A DNA stretch of 64,000 nucleotides from Phascolarctos cinereus (GCF_002099425.1 NW_018344058.1:2418001-2482000); one strand, 5' to 3'; shown: positions 1 to 11,258, numbered from the stretch's first letter. Made by a program: numbers and translations. The notes: generated by a model not told the origin, from the letters alone.

Positions 1-61
1 CTCCCATAAGGCCCAAAGATACGAATAAAAATAATGATACGTTTATAGAATCTTTGGTAGT

Positions 62-255
62 TGTCTCATTTGAGCTTCATAAACTGAGGTAGGTAGCACA
101 ATTATTATTTTCCCTATTTTAAAGATGAGTTACCTGAAGGCCAGAAAGGTCACCTGACTCACCCTGCCCCTGAAGATTATTCACTTAGAGTTCAATTTTG
201 AGTCCAAATCTCTATTACTTTCTAAGTCTAATGCTTTTTGTACCACATCAGTCAG
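62..255 (-). repeat. CORE-SINE/MIR-like, antisense
   Basis: Read on the minus strand it has the SINE body: an anticodon-side head, a segment matching the tRNA-derived B-box area, and the 'cctcatttgtaaaat'-like core (seen on + as attttaaagatgag). It is weathered, so the ends are approximate. Confidence 0.5.
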
Positions 256-1277
256 TTACCTAGAATGGGTCCCACATCAGTTGTATTTCAAACTTGAAAA
301 TGCTTTTCTTTTCTTAAAAAAATGTTGTCAAATGTATATCTTTAAGTGTAATTTTATTTAAAACTTAATGTAAATACTAGGCTTTATCCATATTTCCTCT
401 GTGAGAAGTTATGGTATTGATGAACACTAATTCATCATCTATAAAATTAAGACATTGGGCTTACTGATCTCCAGCTCTTATTTTTTGTGATCTTTGCTCT
501 ATTAACAGTCTGGATTTTCTCATTCTATAAAGACCACACAGTAATATCATTTATTCTCCAGATTGGACTCTTTGTCCTTTAGAGTAATTAAGTAAGACTT
601 TATATGTTAAAATTCAATTCTTGAAATTTCATCTTTTTAAAAAAAAGCCTCATTTTTATTTTTTTTAATGGCACACTGAGGAATTTGGACACTTTTCATT
701 GAACTGGAGAAATGAATGATTCCCCACTGGTCTATTTGCATTATTGATTATGTTAAGAATCTGTAACACATTCTACCATCCATTATTTCTGTTCTGTACA
801 TGTGAAAGATCTGTTTTAAATGGTCTGCTATAGGTGTGTTTGAGAAAATCAGGCGTTGTTTAAGTATCTAGCAGTATTTTAGTTTTGTCTGTATGTGAGA
901 CATTTAAAAAAATACGTGATTTAATCTCTATCTGTACTCCTTATACACCTTGGTCTATACATTGGACTCATGAGCTGCTGTAGCAATGAAATGAATACAT
1001 TTTAGGGGGTGCCCTTTTCATAATGGCTAGATAGAGAGTTTTCAATTCCCTAGACAATTGTACAGCCCTGTCTTCAGATGTGGCTGTATAATTTGACAGC
1101 ACTATTATAACAAAATATCTTGAAAAGCTTTATATTCCCTTTAAATCTCATGCTGTTGTCCCAGGGTTGACATGCAAAGCATCCCCTCCTTCAAAACTAA
1201 ACTTCAGAATAGAAACTGGAGAGTCAAATTTGAAGCCAACCTATTCATTTCATTTTAGCTCTGATTCATTTTCTTTT
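256..1277. other. Intron, nothing recognised
   Basis: AT-rich intronic DNA upstream of exon A. I see no coding exon, RNA gene or repeat family I can name here. Confidence 0.5.
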
Positions 1278-1530
1278 GCGCCTGGGGCATGCTACATGAC
1301 CCAGGCTGGAAGTTCAGGGTTTGATCAGTACTGAAGTTTTGACCTTCTCCATTTCTGACCTGGGAACCTCCATAAGTAATCTGATGGCTCCCTACTTCCG
1401 GGGGCTTACTAAACAAAACCTGGATGAGATTTAGCCCTACTGCACCTCAAAACTCCCAAACTCAAGCAATCTGCCAGCCTTCAGCCTCCCTAGCAGCAAG
1501 GATTATAGACATGCGCCACCATACCCCAAC
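1278..1530 (-). pseudogene. 7SL RNA retropseudogene (antisense)
   Basis: On the minus strand the right end reads as the 5' end of signal recognition particle RNA (ggtggcgcatgtctataatc, then a ggaggctgaagg-like Alu-domain stretch). Further left come caggtcagaaatgg and aaaacttcagtactgatcaa, the S-domain and closing strand of 7SL, and last the ccagcctgggtca-like 3' part. Both the Alu and S domains are present, so this is a copy of 7SL itself and not an Alu/B1 SINE. It is about 250 of 299 bases, diverged, with small deletions. Non-functional by inference. Confidence 0.8.
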
Positions 1531-1540
1531 TTTAATTTTG

Positions 1541-2165
1541 ATTTATGATTTATTTTTTATTTTTTAAATTTATGGAATAAAGCATTTCCATAAAATAGTA
1601 TAATCAAAAAGATGATTGCACATGAAACTGCAAATCTATTATGTACAACTTGCTATTCCTTTTAAATTTATAATAAAGTTTCCATGTAAATTTCTTTTTA
1701 TTCCCCTTTCCCTCCCCTGCCTTAGAGATGGCTATTGTTAGACCCAATAGGTGTGTGTATATATACATATATATATATATAATATAATATATATATTATA
1801 TGTATATATATATATGTAAAATTATTCTATACATCCTTCTGTTTATCAGTTCTTTGTCTGGATGTAAATAGCATCTTCATATATCCTTTGTACTTAATTT
1901 GGGTATTTATAATGGTCAAAATGACTTATTTACCCAAAGTCATTTTTAAAACAATATTGCTGTTACAGTATACAATGTTCTCTTGGTTCTGCTCATTTCA
2001 CTTTTCATTGTTTCATGCAAGTCTTGCCATGATTTTCTAAGATCATTGAGCTCAAATTCTGTCCCTGAGAAAAATCTGTTTTGTACATAACTTTGTAACA
2101 TAAACAGATAGATGTCCCAAAATGATGAAAGGATGTGCTCAGTGAGTTTTGTTGTTTTCAAAGGG
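1541..2165 (-). mobile_element. L1 3' end, 5'-truncated, antisense
   Basis: The minus strand carries the last codons of L1 ORF2 (…DLRKSWQDLHETMKSEMSRT, then RTLYTVTAILF) followed by an A-rich 3' UTR that ends near the 7SL pseudogene. The pattern Y-AI-ND…W-DL…E-SRTKRTLYT is the C-terminus of marsupial L1 ORF2. An AT microsatellite (1751-1816) sits in the UTR. A sister copy is at 21800-22235. Confidence 0.8.
1751..1816. repeat. (TA)n/(TG)n simple repeat
   Basis: Alternating gt and at dinucleotides within the L1 3' UTR. Confidence 0.9.
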
Positions 2166-2207
2166 TTCCATGAATATAACTTTGATTTTCTCCCTTTTTT
2201 GTTTCAG

Positions 2208-2266
2208 ATATGGAAAAATTGTCTCCACAAAGGCAATTTTGGACAAAACAACCAATAAATGCAAAG
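2208..2266 (+). CDS. RBMS1: RBMS1 exon A: middle of RRM1
   Basis: The acceptor is a pyrimidine-rich tract ending in gtttcag, and the donor is g|gtatgt. The first base completes a proline codon begun in the upstream exon. Nineteen codons follow, reading [19 protein letters not shown], and the last base starts a glycine codon finished in exon B. The segment is the beta2-beta3 stretch of RRM1 just before RNP1. TTNKCK matches RBMS1, whereas RBMS3 has NTNQCK as I recall it. The splice phases are fixed by the downstream frame. Confidence 0.95.
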
Positions 2267-3460
2267 GTATGTTTTCATTGGTCATTTTCTAAAGTAGAGC
2301 CTCATGACTGATTGAAATGATGGGATTTAAGATTGAGCTTTCATTTCAAAACCACCTCCATTAACAAACAGGGAGGGGACCCCAATCCTTATTTATTTCC
2401 AAGTTTCTCTCTTGCACAATATCAACATATGGGTTACGTTTGTCCCTGATGGAGTTGGCTGGCTGCCCAACAGCAGCAAGTCTTTTGCCAGAACTTCAGA
2501 TTTGACTCCAGTGAAGTTAACATGCCAAACACTGGTTGGCATTTAGCCCCCGCTTTTAAAAGGAAAATAGAGTTAGAAAACAGCTTTTTTTCTGTGCTTG
2601 AGAAGATTAGAGCTGCTTACTGAAGACCATTCTGCCATACTAAGAAACTGAAAAGATTACATATTGTGCAAATTGTCTCTGTTAATTAGGACAGAGTAGT
2701 TTTAAGCTGTACTTAATTACATGTTTCAGTACTCCCAATTGTTCTTTGCTGTATGTCTGTTGAATATATTGGAGGTAAGGAGGGGAGAATCATTTTCACT
2801 GACCACATTATAATAGGGAAGGGGGAGGTCATAGACTTCTTTGAAATACCCTGATGCATTAGTTTAGTGCACTGACCTTCAGAATTCAGTGTAATTAGGA
2901 TGATCTCATCTAGTTTCATGAGTAATTTAAGTGGAAGACTAGAAGGGGAGGGGCCTAGGAGCTTACACTCATGCTTTCTGTTCCAGGCATTTTGACAATA
3001 GGGAGCATGATTTCTAGGAAAAGGGAAGAATGGATTCAATTGACTTTTCAATATAACCTCTGCCCCATGAATGGGAATAAAGTTAATAGGAATGGTCAAG
3101 AGAAGCAAGGCTCTCATCTTTAAGCCAGAGCATTTTAGATATGGGCTAAGCATTTGCTTTTAACAGTCGAAAAACAGGGCAAATTTAAGTCCATTCCATG
3201 GTGAGGCCTCTTCTAAGAAGGCTGGCATTTTCTTTATACTGAAATGGGAGTATGAGTCAGATTTCTGTCTCTTCCTCAAAATTCTTAAAATTAAAGAAGC
3301 ATTTTTGAAAAAATCTGCAAGCCCATATATAATCTATGTATCTTGTTAAAGACATTTTTGATGGAAGAAGAGTCAAGTTTTAGAATTTTGGAAAAACATA
3401 AAGTTAATTGCTAGGATCCATTTATTTTGGATGTTTATATGTAATAAAAACAATAGTAAT
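2267..3460. other. Intron after exon A, nothing recognised
   Basis: No repeat family or exon recognised. A 146-codon open frame on the minus strand (2713-3153) shows no domain or codon pattern I recognise and is taken as chance. Confidence 0.5.
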
Positions 3461-3461
3461 A

Positions 3462-3592
3462 GCATTGTGTAGTGGATGGAGAGCTAGCCTTGAAGCTAGG
3501 AAAGCCTGGTGGCAAGTCACTTATGCAACTCTCAGAGACTATAAGGTGGAGGGTGTCTCCTTTATCAGTGAAGTCATGGCTCCAGGACCTAC
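3462..3592 (+). repeat. CORE-SINE fragment
   Basis: It begins with the tRNA-like 'gtagtggatggagagc' head and ends with the marsupial SINE tail pattern 'ggtgtctcctt…atcagtgaagtcatggctccagg'. The same tail occurs at 49160-49240 and 50260-50330. Confidence 0.6.
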
Positions 3593-3639
3593 TCTCATGC
3601 TTAAAAATAATAATAGCAGCTTAAATTTCTAAAATGGTA

Positions 3640-4015
3640 CATTACAGTTGCAAGGGCCTTTTATGCATATTATTATCTCTTTTGATCCAATTTTAACATC
3701 TCACAGAATCTCTAAATTGGAAAGACTTCAGAGATCAGTTAGAACAACTGTACCTGAACAAGTATTGTCTTTCCACCATTGCCAACAAATGTCCATTTGG
3801 TTATTCAGCCTGTGTTTGAAAATTTGCAGGGAAAAGGAACTTTCTGGGTCCTGAGGCAGGTCATTCCACTATTAAACAGCTTTCAATATGAGGAAGTTTT
3901 TCTTTTCTCAAGCCCAAGTGTACTCTTATGAAATCTCTCCCTTTTCTACCTAGTTCTAGGAAGAGTTCTTCCTCTTCCATGAAACAGTGTTTTAAATATT
4001 TTAAGATAGCTATTA
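3640..4015 (-). mobile_element. CR1/L3-type LINE 3' fragment, antisense
   Basis: The + strand reads like the complement of a CR1-family 3' region: a gtcattccacta-like segment, then aggaagtttttctt, then cctagttctaggaagag and a final aaatattttaagatagctat. It is known across amniotes as the ORF2 end of L3/CR1. Weathered, assignment from memory. Confidence 0.5.
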
Positions 4016-4056
4016 TATGTGTGGACTGAGGGGAAGGATGGGGGTGGGGGGAACCA

Positions 4057-4104
4057 AGAGAGAGAGAGAGAGAGACAGAGAGACAGAGAGAGAGAGAGAG
4101 GAGA
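4057..4104. repeat. (GA)n microsatellite
   Basis: Nearly pure AG dinucleotides with two 'acag' interruptions. Confidence 0.95.
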
Positions 4105-4214
4105 ATCTACCAGCTACCAACCAAACTAACAGGCAGGAGTTGGCATCTGCTAAAGCCTTTTATGCTGTCTGTATTTATGGAAAAGGTGAAGAGATACAGA
4201 CTAGAAAATAGTAC

Positions 4215-4500
4215 AGTTAAACTTGGAATTGGTTGAATGACTAGACCAAAAGAGTCTTCATTAATGGGTCAAAGTCCACTTAGAAGGAGTTTGCTTGTGG
4301 ATTTCCCCAGGGAGCTGTCCTTGACTTTGTTCTTTTGGGCATTTTTATCAGTGATTTAGATGAAAGCATGGATAGAGTGCTTATTAGATTTACATATGAT
4401 TCAAAAATGGGAAAAACAGCTAATACCAGGTCAAAGGGTTAGGATCCAAAAAGAACTCAACAGAGTAAGACAGTAGACTGAATCTTTAATTGCCATTTCC
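4215..4500 (+). mobile_element. CR1/L3-type LINE reverse transcriptase fragment
   Basis: The reading LGIFISDLDESMDRV followed by LIRFTYDSKMGK matches the CR1/L3 reverse-transcriptase pattern 'LFNIFINDLDE…IKFADDTKLG', with the FADD catalytic box degraded to FTYD. Broken and old. Confidence 0.6.
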
Positions 4501-5359
4501 TATAGCATTTGAAATGAGGGCTTTCTTTGTAAGTTCAAGAAGTTTTCAAATAGACACAATCAGCTACTTCTACCCATTTCACTTCCTTCATTTGGTGGCA
4601 AATGTCTCACCAAATGAATGATTACTTTAAATTACTCAGCATTTGCACTAGAGTCCAAAAGAGATTTATTAAAAGATAGTCTTTACAGCTGACTAGAAAG
4701 GGAAGAAGAGTCATTCAAATCTCTTTCTAGATATGGCAGCCCCCTCCCAGGTCGCTTCTCACTTTTCCCTTTCATATAAGAAACATCTCACCTCTTACAT
4801 ATTAGAGCTATTCTCTCCTTTTGGGGATTTCAAGATGGTGATGAATGGGTAGCAATGTGTTATCCATTTTCGCCACCTTCCAGATCTATTCTTTGGAATC
4901 TTTGAGTACAGGATTCCATGGAAAGGCATAAAAATATGGGATTGGAATGTCAGTCCACAAGAATTTAGTAAGCATTTTACCAGATTCCAGAATCTGTGCT
5001 AAGCATTAAGGATACAAAGAAAGATCCATATACCATCATAACCTCGAGGAGCTCACATTTTAATGGTGGAAAATACATATAAATAACTTAGATAAGCACA
5101 AGATTAGCTGAAAGGTAGTATTAGGGGGAAGGCAGGTACTAGAAGAACAGGAGTGAAGGGTGGAGCTGGAGGGAGACCAGGAAAAATCACCTGCCGAAGA
5201 TGGGATTTGAGCTGAGTTCTGAAGGAAATCGAGGAAGTTCGAAGGTTGAGTTGAAAGGGAAGAGCTTCCTCGGCATAGGAAATAGCTCATGCAAAGTCAA
5301 GAGATAATAGTCTTGTGTGTGAGGAACAGCTAGTAGGCCAGCACAGTTATAATATAGAG

Positions 5360-5537
5360 CAGGGGTGGGGAACCTGCAGCTTCAAGGCCACATGTGGCCT
5401 TCTAGGTTCTTGGGTGTAGCCTTTTAACTGAGTCCAAGTTTCACAGAACAAATCCTTTTATTAAGGAGGTTTGTTCTGTGAAGTTGAGGACCTAGAAGGC
5501 CACATGTGGTCTCAAGGCCGCAGGTTCCCCACCCCTG
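5360..5537. mobile_element. Palindromic hAT-type miniature element, copy 1
   Basis: It is 178 bp with perfect 17-base ends, caggggtggggaacctg at left and its complement at right. The two arms pair along most of their length (ggccacatgtggcc, acagaacaaatcc, then ggtttgttctgtg). The flanking octamers atatagag and acatagca agree at 5 of 8 positions, consistent with an aged 8-bp target duplication of the hAT class. Non-coding. A second copy of identical length is at 9881-10058. Confidence 0.85.
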
Positions 5538-5707
5538 ACATAGCATATATGGAGGTGAATCAAATGTAAGGAGATTGGAAAGATTGGAAGAGGCCTACTT
5601 ATAAAAGGCTTTAAATGCCTGTGTATATTTGATCCTGGAATTAAGGAACTGCTGGAGTTTATTAAGTGTGTATGGTAGGGAGAGGGAGAAAGAAAGAAGG
5701 AAGGAAG

Positions 5708-5948
5708 AAGGCATTTGTTAAATGGCCATGATGTGCCAGGCATTATGCCAAGCACTTCACAAATACTATAACACTACTGAGAGGGGGATGCTATTATTAG
5801 CTCCATTTTACAATTGAGGAAACTGAGGCAGACAGCAGTTAAGTGATTTGCCCAGGCTCATACAACTAGTAATTTGAGAACAGATTTGAACTCAAATAAT
5901 CCTGATTCCTGGTCCAGTGGTCTCTCCACTGTGTCACCTAACTGCCCA
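5708..5948 (-). repeat. CORE-SINE/MIR, antisense, nested in L2
   Basis: Complement of a MIR-type SINE: on + it runs from the 3' tail (gtgccaggcattatgccaag) through the core (ctccattttacaattgagga, aactgaggcagac) to the tRNA-like head near 'ccactgtgtcacctaac'. Confidence 0.75.
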
Positions 5949-6389
5949 CCCCAGGAGGAGATCAGAGCGTGCTTTAAGATCACTTTGGCAGTTGAGTGGA
6001 GGGTGGAGTAGGGAAAGATGGAAAGGGACACCAATTAGAAAGCTGTTGCAAGAGTCATAAAGTATGGTGATGATGGCCACAGGGTGGTGGACATGTGAGT
6101 AGAGAGATTTATAGAAGAAATCTTATGAGTGTAGAAATGAGACTTGGCAAAAGATTTGACATATGTGATGAGCATGAGTGAGGAGTTGATTACATCAAGA
6201 TTGTTAGCCTGGATGATTGGGAAGATGATGGTACCCTAGAGGGCAATAGTGAAGGCCAGAAGAGATGAGGGTTTAGGTGAAAGGAAAGTTAATTAGTCCT
6301 ACGACCTCACTAGAGAACTTCAAGCAAAAGTTGACTGGTTTTTTTGTTTGGTGACTTGTAAAAAAGATTCTTATTTAGATTCAAATTGC

Positions 6390-7030
6390 ATAAGATGTCC
6401 TCTAAGGTTCCTTCTAACTTGTGAAGTCCTTTGAACCTCGAGTTAAATAACCTCAGTTTCTTTATCCTATCCTCATGGGGCGTGTTCTTTCTTCAACATC
6501 CTCATTTCACTTTAGTTTGTCAATGGCCATAAAACAGAACAAAAAGCTTATATAGTCTACCTAGCCCAGAATAAAGCACAACTATCACCTACCTTGACCT
6601 GGGCACTGGCCTTTCCTAATACATCTTACAGTGCTTTTTTGACTGTGATGTCACATTATTGACTTACAGCTTTTTTCAGACACAAAGTTCTCTAACTATG
6701 CAATCCTTATCTTTTACTTGTTAAATTTTTTCTTTTTAACACAAATGTAGAACTTTGTATATGTCCCATTTAAATTCATCCACTTAGATTCAGTCCACCA
6801 TTTTTACCTATCAAATAACTTTGGATCCTGGATATCACTCTATCACACAGTATCTTTGCAATCCTTTCCAATTTAATAATTTATGTAATTTTGCAAAATT
6901 TAAAAGTTAAGCTCACTAACCTAGAGTTTCCTAACTTTTTTCTCTCCCTTTAAAAAAAATCTAGGTCTCATTTTTTCTTTACTGGTGCTTGTCATGTTGT
7001 TCCACTATCTTTCAAAGATCAGTGTCAGTA
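6390..7030 (-). mobile_element. CR1/L3-type LINE fragment, antisense
   Basis: On + the order of segments (aaggttccttctaacttg, then 'tagtttgtcaatggcc', then tgactgtgatgtcacattat…gacttacagc, then 'atgtcccatttaaattcatc') follows the amniote CR1/L3 consensus as I remember it. It is strongly diverged, so the family call is tentative. Confidence 0.4.
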
Positions 7031-7814
7031 AAATGGCCATCATACACAAACATACACACATATATATGTCTAGATGTGTGTGTTTATATGTATATGTATG
7101 TAAATGTGTATTTATGTACACACACATTTTTTGTTGTTATTTTGTTTCAATTTGGACAATGAAGTTCATGTAGGCATTTATAGCCTTGGGTTTTGCTGCT
7201 GATTCTCATCTTGGATATCTCCTGTGAAATACTGGTCTGCACTGATACTTTTTCTTCCAGTGTTGCTCCTGCTTCTCTTTGTGGTATTTGGCTTGGCAGA
7301 CATGTGGGTAGTTTTCTGTCTCTCTCTCTCTTTTTTGTTTAAAACCCTCTTGTTCAGTGAACTCCACCCTTGGCCAAGAGCCGAATATTCCTTTTAAAGT
7401 CATGATCCAGACATCCAAATCCCATTCTCAGACACCATCTTCTTATTAACCTTCCTATTCACTTTCCATATCTGCCTTCAACTGACAATTATGATGCAAT
7501 TGTCGTCTCTACCTCTTAAGTTTTTAGTTTCTTGCCCAAAATATAATAGCAAGTTCATTTTGGTGGTATTTGGTTCCACAAATCAGCAGAAATAGATAAG
7601 GGTAGTCAGGTTTGACAGGCCTTAATAGACTTTCCTTCACATTGAAGATGCATATCCAGAGAAGAGAGCATCTATCTCCCTTTATCACTCTCCTTTTCCT
7701 GATCTATTCGTCCCCACCTCTAACTCTTTCTCCCTCTCTTCCTCTCCCCCGTCCTCCATTTTTCATGTAAGGTTAATATATCTTTATCTTGAAATTTCTG
7801 ACTAGGCAGGTACT

Positions 7815-8870
7815 TGACCACCACACCTTTTATATAGATGATTTCCAAATCTCTACATCCAGCTCTGGTGTTTCTTTCCAAGTGCATTCCTGCATCACTA
7901 ACTGCCTATTTAGATATTTCAATTGGTATGTTCTGTAGGCATGTAAAACTCAAAATATCCATAACCAGAATCATAATTTTTTTTCATACCTTGTTTTTTA
8001 TCTTTCCTATTTCCTGTAAGGCTACTACTGTTCTTCCATTCATGCAAGTGTCATCCTTGACTCCTCATTCTCACTCTACATGCCCTATCCGTTACCAGAG
8101 CTTATCGTTTGTATTTCCACATCTCTTGGATGGCCCATATAGCCTCATCTAGTTTAGGCCCTCACCAGCTTATGCCTGGACTATTGCGATTGCCTACTCA
8201 TTGGTTTCCTTCCTTCAAAACTTTCTCCACACCAATCTCTAATCCACACAGCTACCAAAGTAATTTCCCTAAAGCCCGTGTCTTACCATTTTACCCTCTT
8301 CACCCGTCTACTTACTAAAAACTCTAATGACTGAATATTATCTCAGTGATCAAAAGGTCTTTATAACCTGTCTCTCATCCCATAGTACTTCAATACATTC
8401 AATACATTAGGGATCTTGTTGTTTCACGGGTGTAGCAGCTCCTTGGGAAGATACAATCTGCAACCCCTTAATACCTGAATACTGTAGCTAAAACCCCTTA
8501 ATACCTGAATAATGATTTACTCTGGCCAAAAAAAATCATTATCTTGTAGCAAGACTAATCTTCCCTGTGTATAGTCATGTCAGAAACTTTCCATGGCTTC
8601 CTGTATGCTACCCTGGGAAGTTAAAACTCTGTCTGGCATTCAAGCACCTCTACATTTTTGACACCTTCCTTTTTTCTTGCTATTCCACCACTCAGCACAA
8701 TCTTGGCTCCAGCCAGAGTGGACTTCTCTTCAGCCCTTCCTTATATTGTATCTTATACCAGTAATAGCTTGCCTCTACCTCTTCACATGTGGGCAGAATT
8801 CCTACCCATCCTTTAAAAATCAACTAAAATACATAGATATGATACCCAATCAGCTGAATTATTCTTCATC
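7815..8870 (+). mobile_element. L2 LINE fragment
   Basis: The + strand follows L2 ORF2 near its C-terminus: 'gatgatttccaaatctctac', 'atcactaactgcctatttag', 'cttgactcctcattctcact', 'tgcctggactattgcgattg' (LDYC-type motif) and 'tccacacagctaccaaagta'. A 30-bp-period duplication lies at 8462-8511, and the part after 8567 continues into 'ggcattcaagcacctctaca'. Many breaks. Confidence 0.7.
8462..8511. repeat. Short direct duplication, 30-bp period
   Basis: aaccccttaatacctgaata occurs exactly at 8462-8481 and again at 8492-8511. Confidence 0.9.
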
Positions 8871-9170
8871 CCAGTCTTCAGCATCAGGAGAGTCACAGCT
8901 TAGAAAACAATGAAAGTAACCTGGAATTGAGACTGGTGAACTGTGCGTGGTGGTACAATACAGGGAGAGTGATTTGAAAGTAGATGATAGAGTGTAGCTT
9001 AACCATAAGATCAAAATTACAAAGGAAAGTAAGTGAGGACAGGAATGTTGGACTGGGAGAAGATGTGAAGAACCTGGAGAGCTAGGCTTCAAACTCAAGT
9101 CCTTTGACTCCCAAACTAGCAATCTTTTCACTATACACTTTCTCCCCAAGTACTAACCACATGGTAAGAT

Positions 9171-9880
9171 GCCTCAGCCTCCTTCACATCTTCCACTATT
9201 TCTCCATCTGAAAAATCACCAGAGACTATACTTTAGCATCTGATAGATTAATAATTTGATATCATTCTTAAACATGAATTCTGTCACAGTAGGTTTGGGA
9301 ATAGAAACAAAAGATATGAAAGGTGGGTACTAGGTCTAAAATGGTTAAGAATGAGAAATTTGAAGATTGGGGGGCTAGGGTAGAGGGAAGACAATAGGTT
9401 TGTAACTTTCAGTGGTCAATTCTGACTCAAAGATGAGAGTAGGAGCTAGGAGTTTACCTGCCATAGCACAGAGGAAGAACCAGATGAATCAACCCTATTC
9501 TCCTGGGCTCTAAGATAACTGAGCAGGGAGTCATGGCAGGGAAGGGTTATCAATTTTCTGGCCAATTTTCTTGGGTCAGTAAATAGTTGATGTTCTATTT
9601 TCCCAGTGAAGCTGAACTCATTCTCTATGCCAATTGCATAGTACAATCCTAAAATAGTGGGATTTTTTGCATAGAATCTCATGAAAAAGGCACACAAGGC
9701 ATACTCAGAAAATACTCTTGATTATGGAGCCTAGCTCTTAATCTCTGAATCCTAGGAAGCACAGGATCCCTTGTTCCTGCCTTTAGTTTTCTGTAGTTTG
9801 GGCTCCATAATGGATTTGAATCCCCTTCAGAATATGGTGGTCCATCTGCAGTATAAGATATACATACTGATGGTTTAACT
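9171..9880. other. Intron, nothing recognised
   Basis: Single-copy-looking intronic sequence. The minus-strand open frame at 9446-9697 resembles no protein I know. Confidence 0.5.
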
Positions 9881-10058
9881 AAGAGGTGGAGAACCTGAGG
9901 CCTTGAGGCTACATGTGGCCCTCTAGGTCCTTAAGTGCAGCCCTTTGAATCCAAACTTCACTGAACAAATCTCCTTAATAAAAAGATTTGTTCTGTGAAA
10001 TTTGGACTCAGTCAAAAGATCTAGAAGGCCACATGTGGCCACAGGTTCCCCACACATG
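9881..10058. mobile_element. Palindromic hAT-type miniature element, copy 2
   Basis: It is 178 bp, the same length and layout as 5360-5537, with the inner arms 'ggctacatgtggccctctag' and 'ctagaaggccacatgtggcc' and the central acaaatctcc/agatttgttc pair. Its terminal bases are more worn. It is flanked by gtttaact and gtttagct, an 8-bp target duplication with one mismatch, which fixes the class as hAT-like. Confidence 0.88.
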
Positions 10059-10204
10059 GTTTAGCTCAATGGTTGGACCATCCAACTCTGTAACAGGGTG
10101 GACCATAATCATCCTTCACCTATTTGGTTTGTTCTGAGGGGATTGTCAGGCCAGTCTCTCCAATAGTAATTTATCTCCTTGAGAACAAAGCTTTGGAGTG
10201 TCAT

Positions 10205-10835
10205 TCCTTCAACAAGCTGACTGAATTAAGTGCTTACTATGTTGCAGGCACTGCTAAGCACTAAAGATTCAAAGAAAGACACAATCAGTCACTGCCCCAT
10301 GGGTATTTACATTCTAGTGGAGGAGACTAAATGCAGAAAACTCTATATAAGACATGTACAAAGTAAATTCCTCAGTGGGAAGGCAAAAACATTAAGGGAA
10401 ATAGCAAAGACCTTGTAGAAGGTGAGATTTTAAATGAGACTTCAAGGAAGTCAGGGAAGCCAGAGGCAGATGTGAGGAGGAAGAACATGGAGGACACTAG
10501 TGAAAATAATGAGTTGAGAGGTGGAGTTGTATAAGGAGGAGAAAGGGTAGAGTACATAGAAAGAAGCAAAGTATAAAAACACTGGAAAGGTAGGAAGTAG
10601 GGCTCGATTATAAGGGGCTATAAAAGCCAAATATTTGATCCTGGAGGTCAAAGGTAGCCACTAGAGTTTATTGAATAAAAAGATGACATGGTCAGAGCTG
10701 CACTTCAGGGAGAACACTTTGGCAACCAAGTGGAGAATAGACTAGAGTAGGGAGAGACTTGAATAGAAAGACCAACCAGAGAGCTATTCCAATAGTTTAG
10801 GCCTGAAGTGATGAAGGTCCTGCATTGACCTTGGC
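10205..10835 (-). mobile_element. L2 LINE 3' part, antisense
   Basis: It starts with the complement of the L2 3' end (agtgcttactatgttgcagg…ctaagcactaaagattcaaag) and runs through the antisense ORF2 C-terminus ('acttcaaggaagtcagggaa', 'tttgatcctggaggtca', 'agatgacatggtcagagctg'). Confidence 0.75.
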
Positions 10836-11087
10836 TGCTGTTTCCCCCAGCTTAACAAGAAGAGCAAGTGTTCACTCACCCTTGGTGTTTCCTGGCCTCT
10901 TTCGGCCTCTTCATTTGGCCTTTTGTTTATATTGTTTATCTTCTGTAGAAAATATGATGATAGTGCATTTTGGGGTTTTTTCTTTTATCCATTCTTCCTT
11001 TTCTTAGTGTCAGTATTGATGTTGATAATAATAGCTGGTGCTTATTGGTTTATATACCCATATATTGAACTTGAAGGTTTATAGAGC

Positions 11088-11090
<3 letters not shown>

Positions 11091-11147
<57 letters not shown>

Positions 11148-11166
11148 TACACACACACACACACAA

Positions 11167-11200
<34 letters not shown>
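11091..11200. repeat. (AC)n microsatellite before exon B
   Basis: Twenty-six uninterrupted AC units (11091-11142) followed by AC blocks broken by aaacat. It ends 58 bases before the exon B acceptor. Such tracts in pre-mRNA are known hnRNP L sites, so an effect on splicing is possible (inference). Confidence 0.97.
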
Positions 11201-11202
<2 letters not shown>

Positions 11203-11258
11203 ATGTATGTTCTCATTTCAATGGCTTTTTCTCAGTCTATGTGTGTTTTTAATTTCAG

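Larger units (their letters stand above)
4957..6285 (-). mobile_element. L2 LINE, antisense, with two nested elements
   Basis: It starts on + with the complement of the L2 3' end (aagcattttaccag…ctaagcattaaggatacaaag…gaggagctcacattt) and continues through the complement of the ORF2 C-terminus. It is interrupted by a palindromic hAT element (5360-5537) and by an antisense CORE-SINE (5708-5948), and resumes at about 5953 with 'agatcactttggcagttgagtgga'. Both nested elements are therefore younger than this L2 copy. Confidence 0.7.

Noticed and set aside
1278-2165. Chimeric 7SL/L1 retrogene
   Set aside because: Known chimeras have the small RNA at the 5' side of the L1 end. Here the order on the minus strand is L1 then 7SL, so two separate insertions are more likely.
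2713-3153. 146-codon open frame on the minus strand
   Set aside because: No domain, no similarity I recognise, no splice or promoter context, and it lies in an RBMS1 intron; likely chance.
4049-4104. CRISPR-like or tandem array
   Set aside because: It is a plain GA microsatellite; no repeat-spacer structure exists in the window.
9446-9697. Minus-strand open frame with a protein-like composition
   Set aside because: I recognise no family or retrocopy features such as a poly(A) tail or target duplication.
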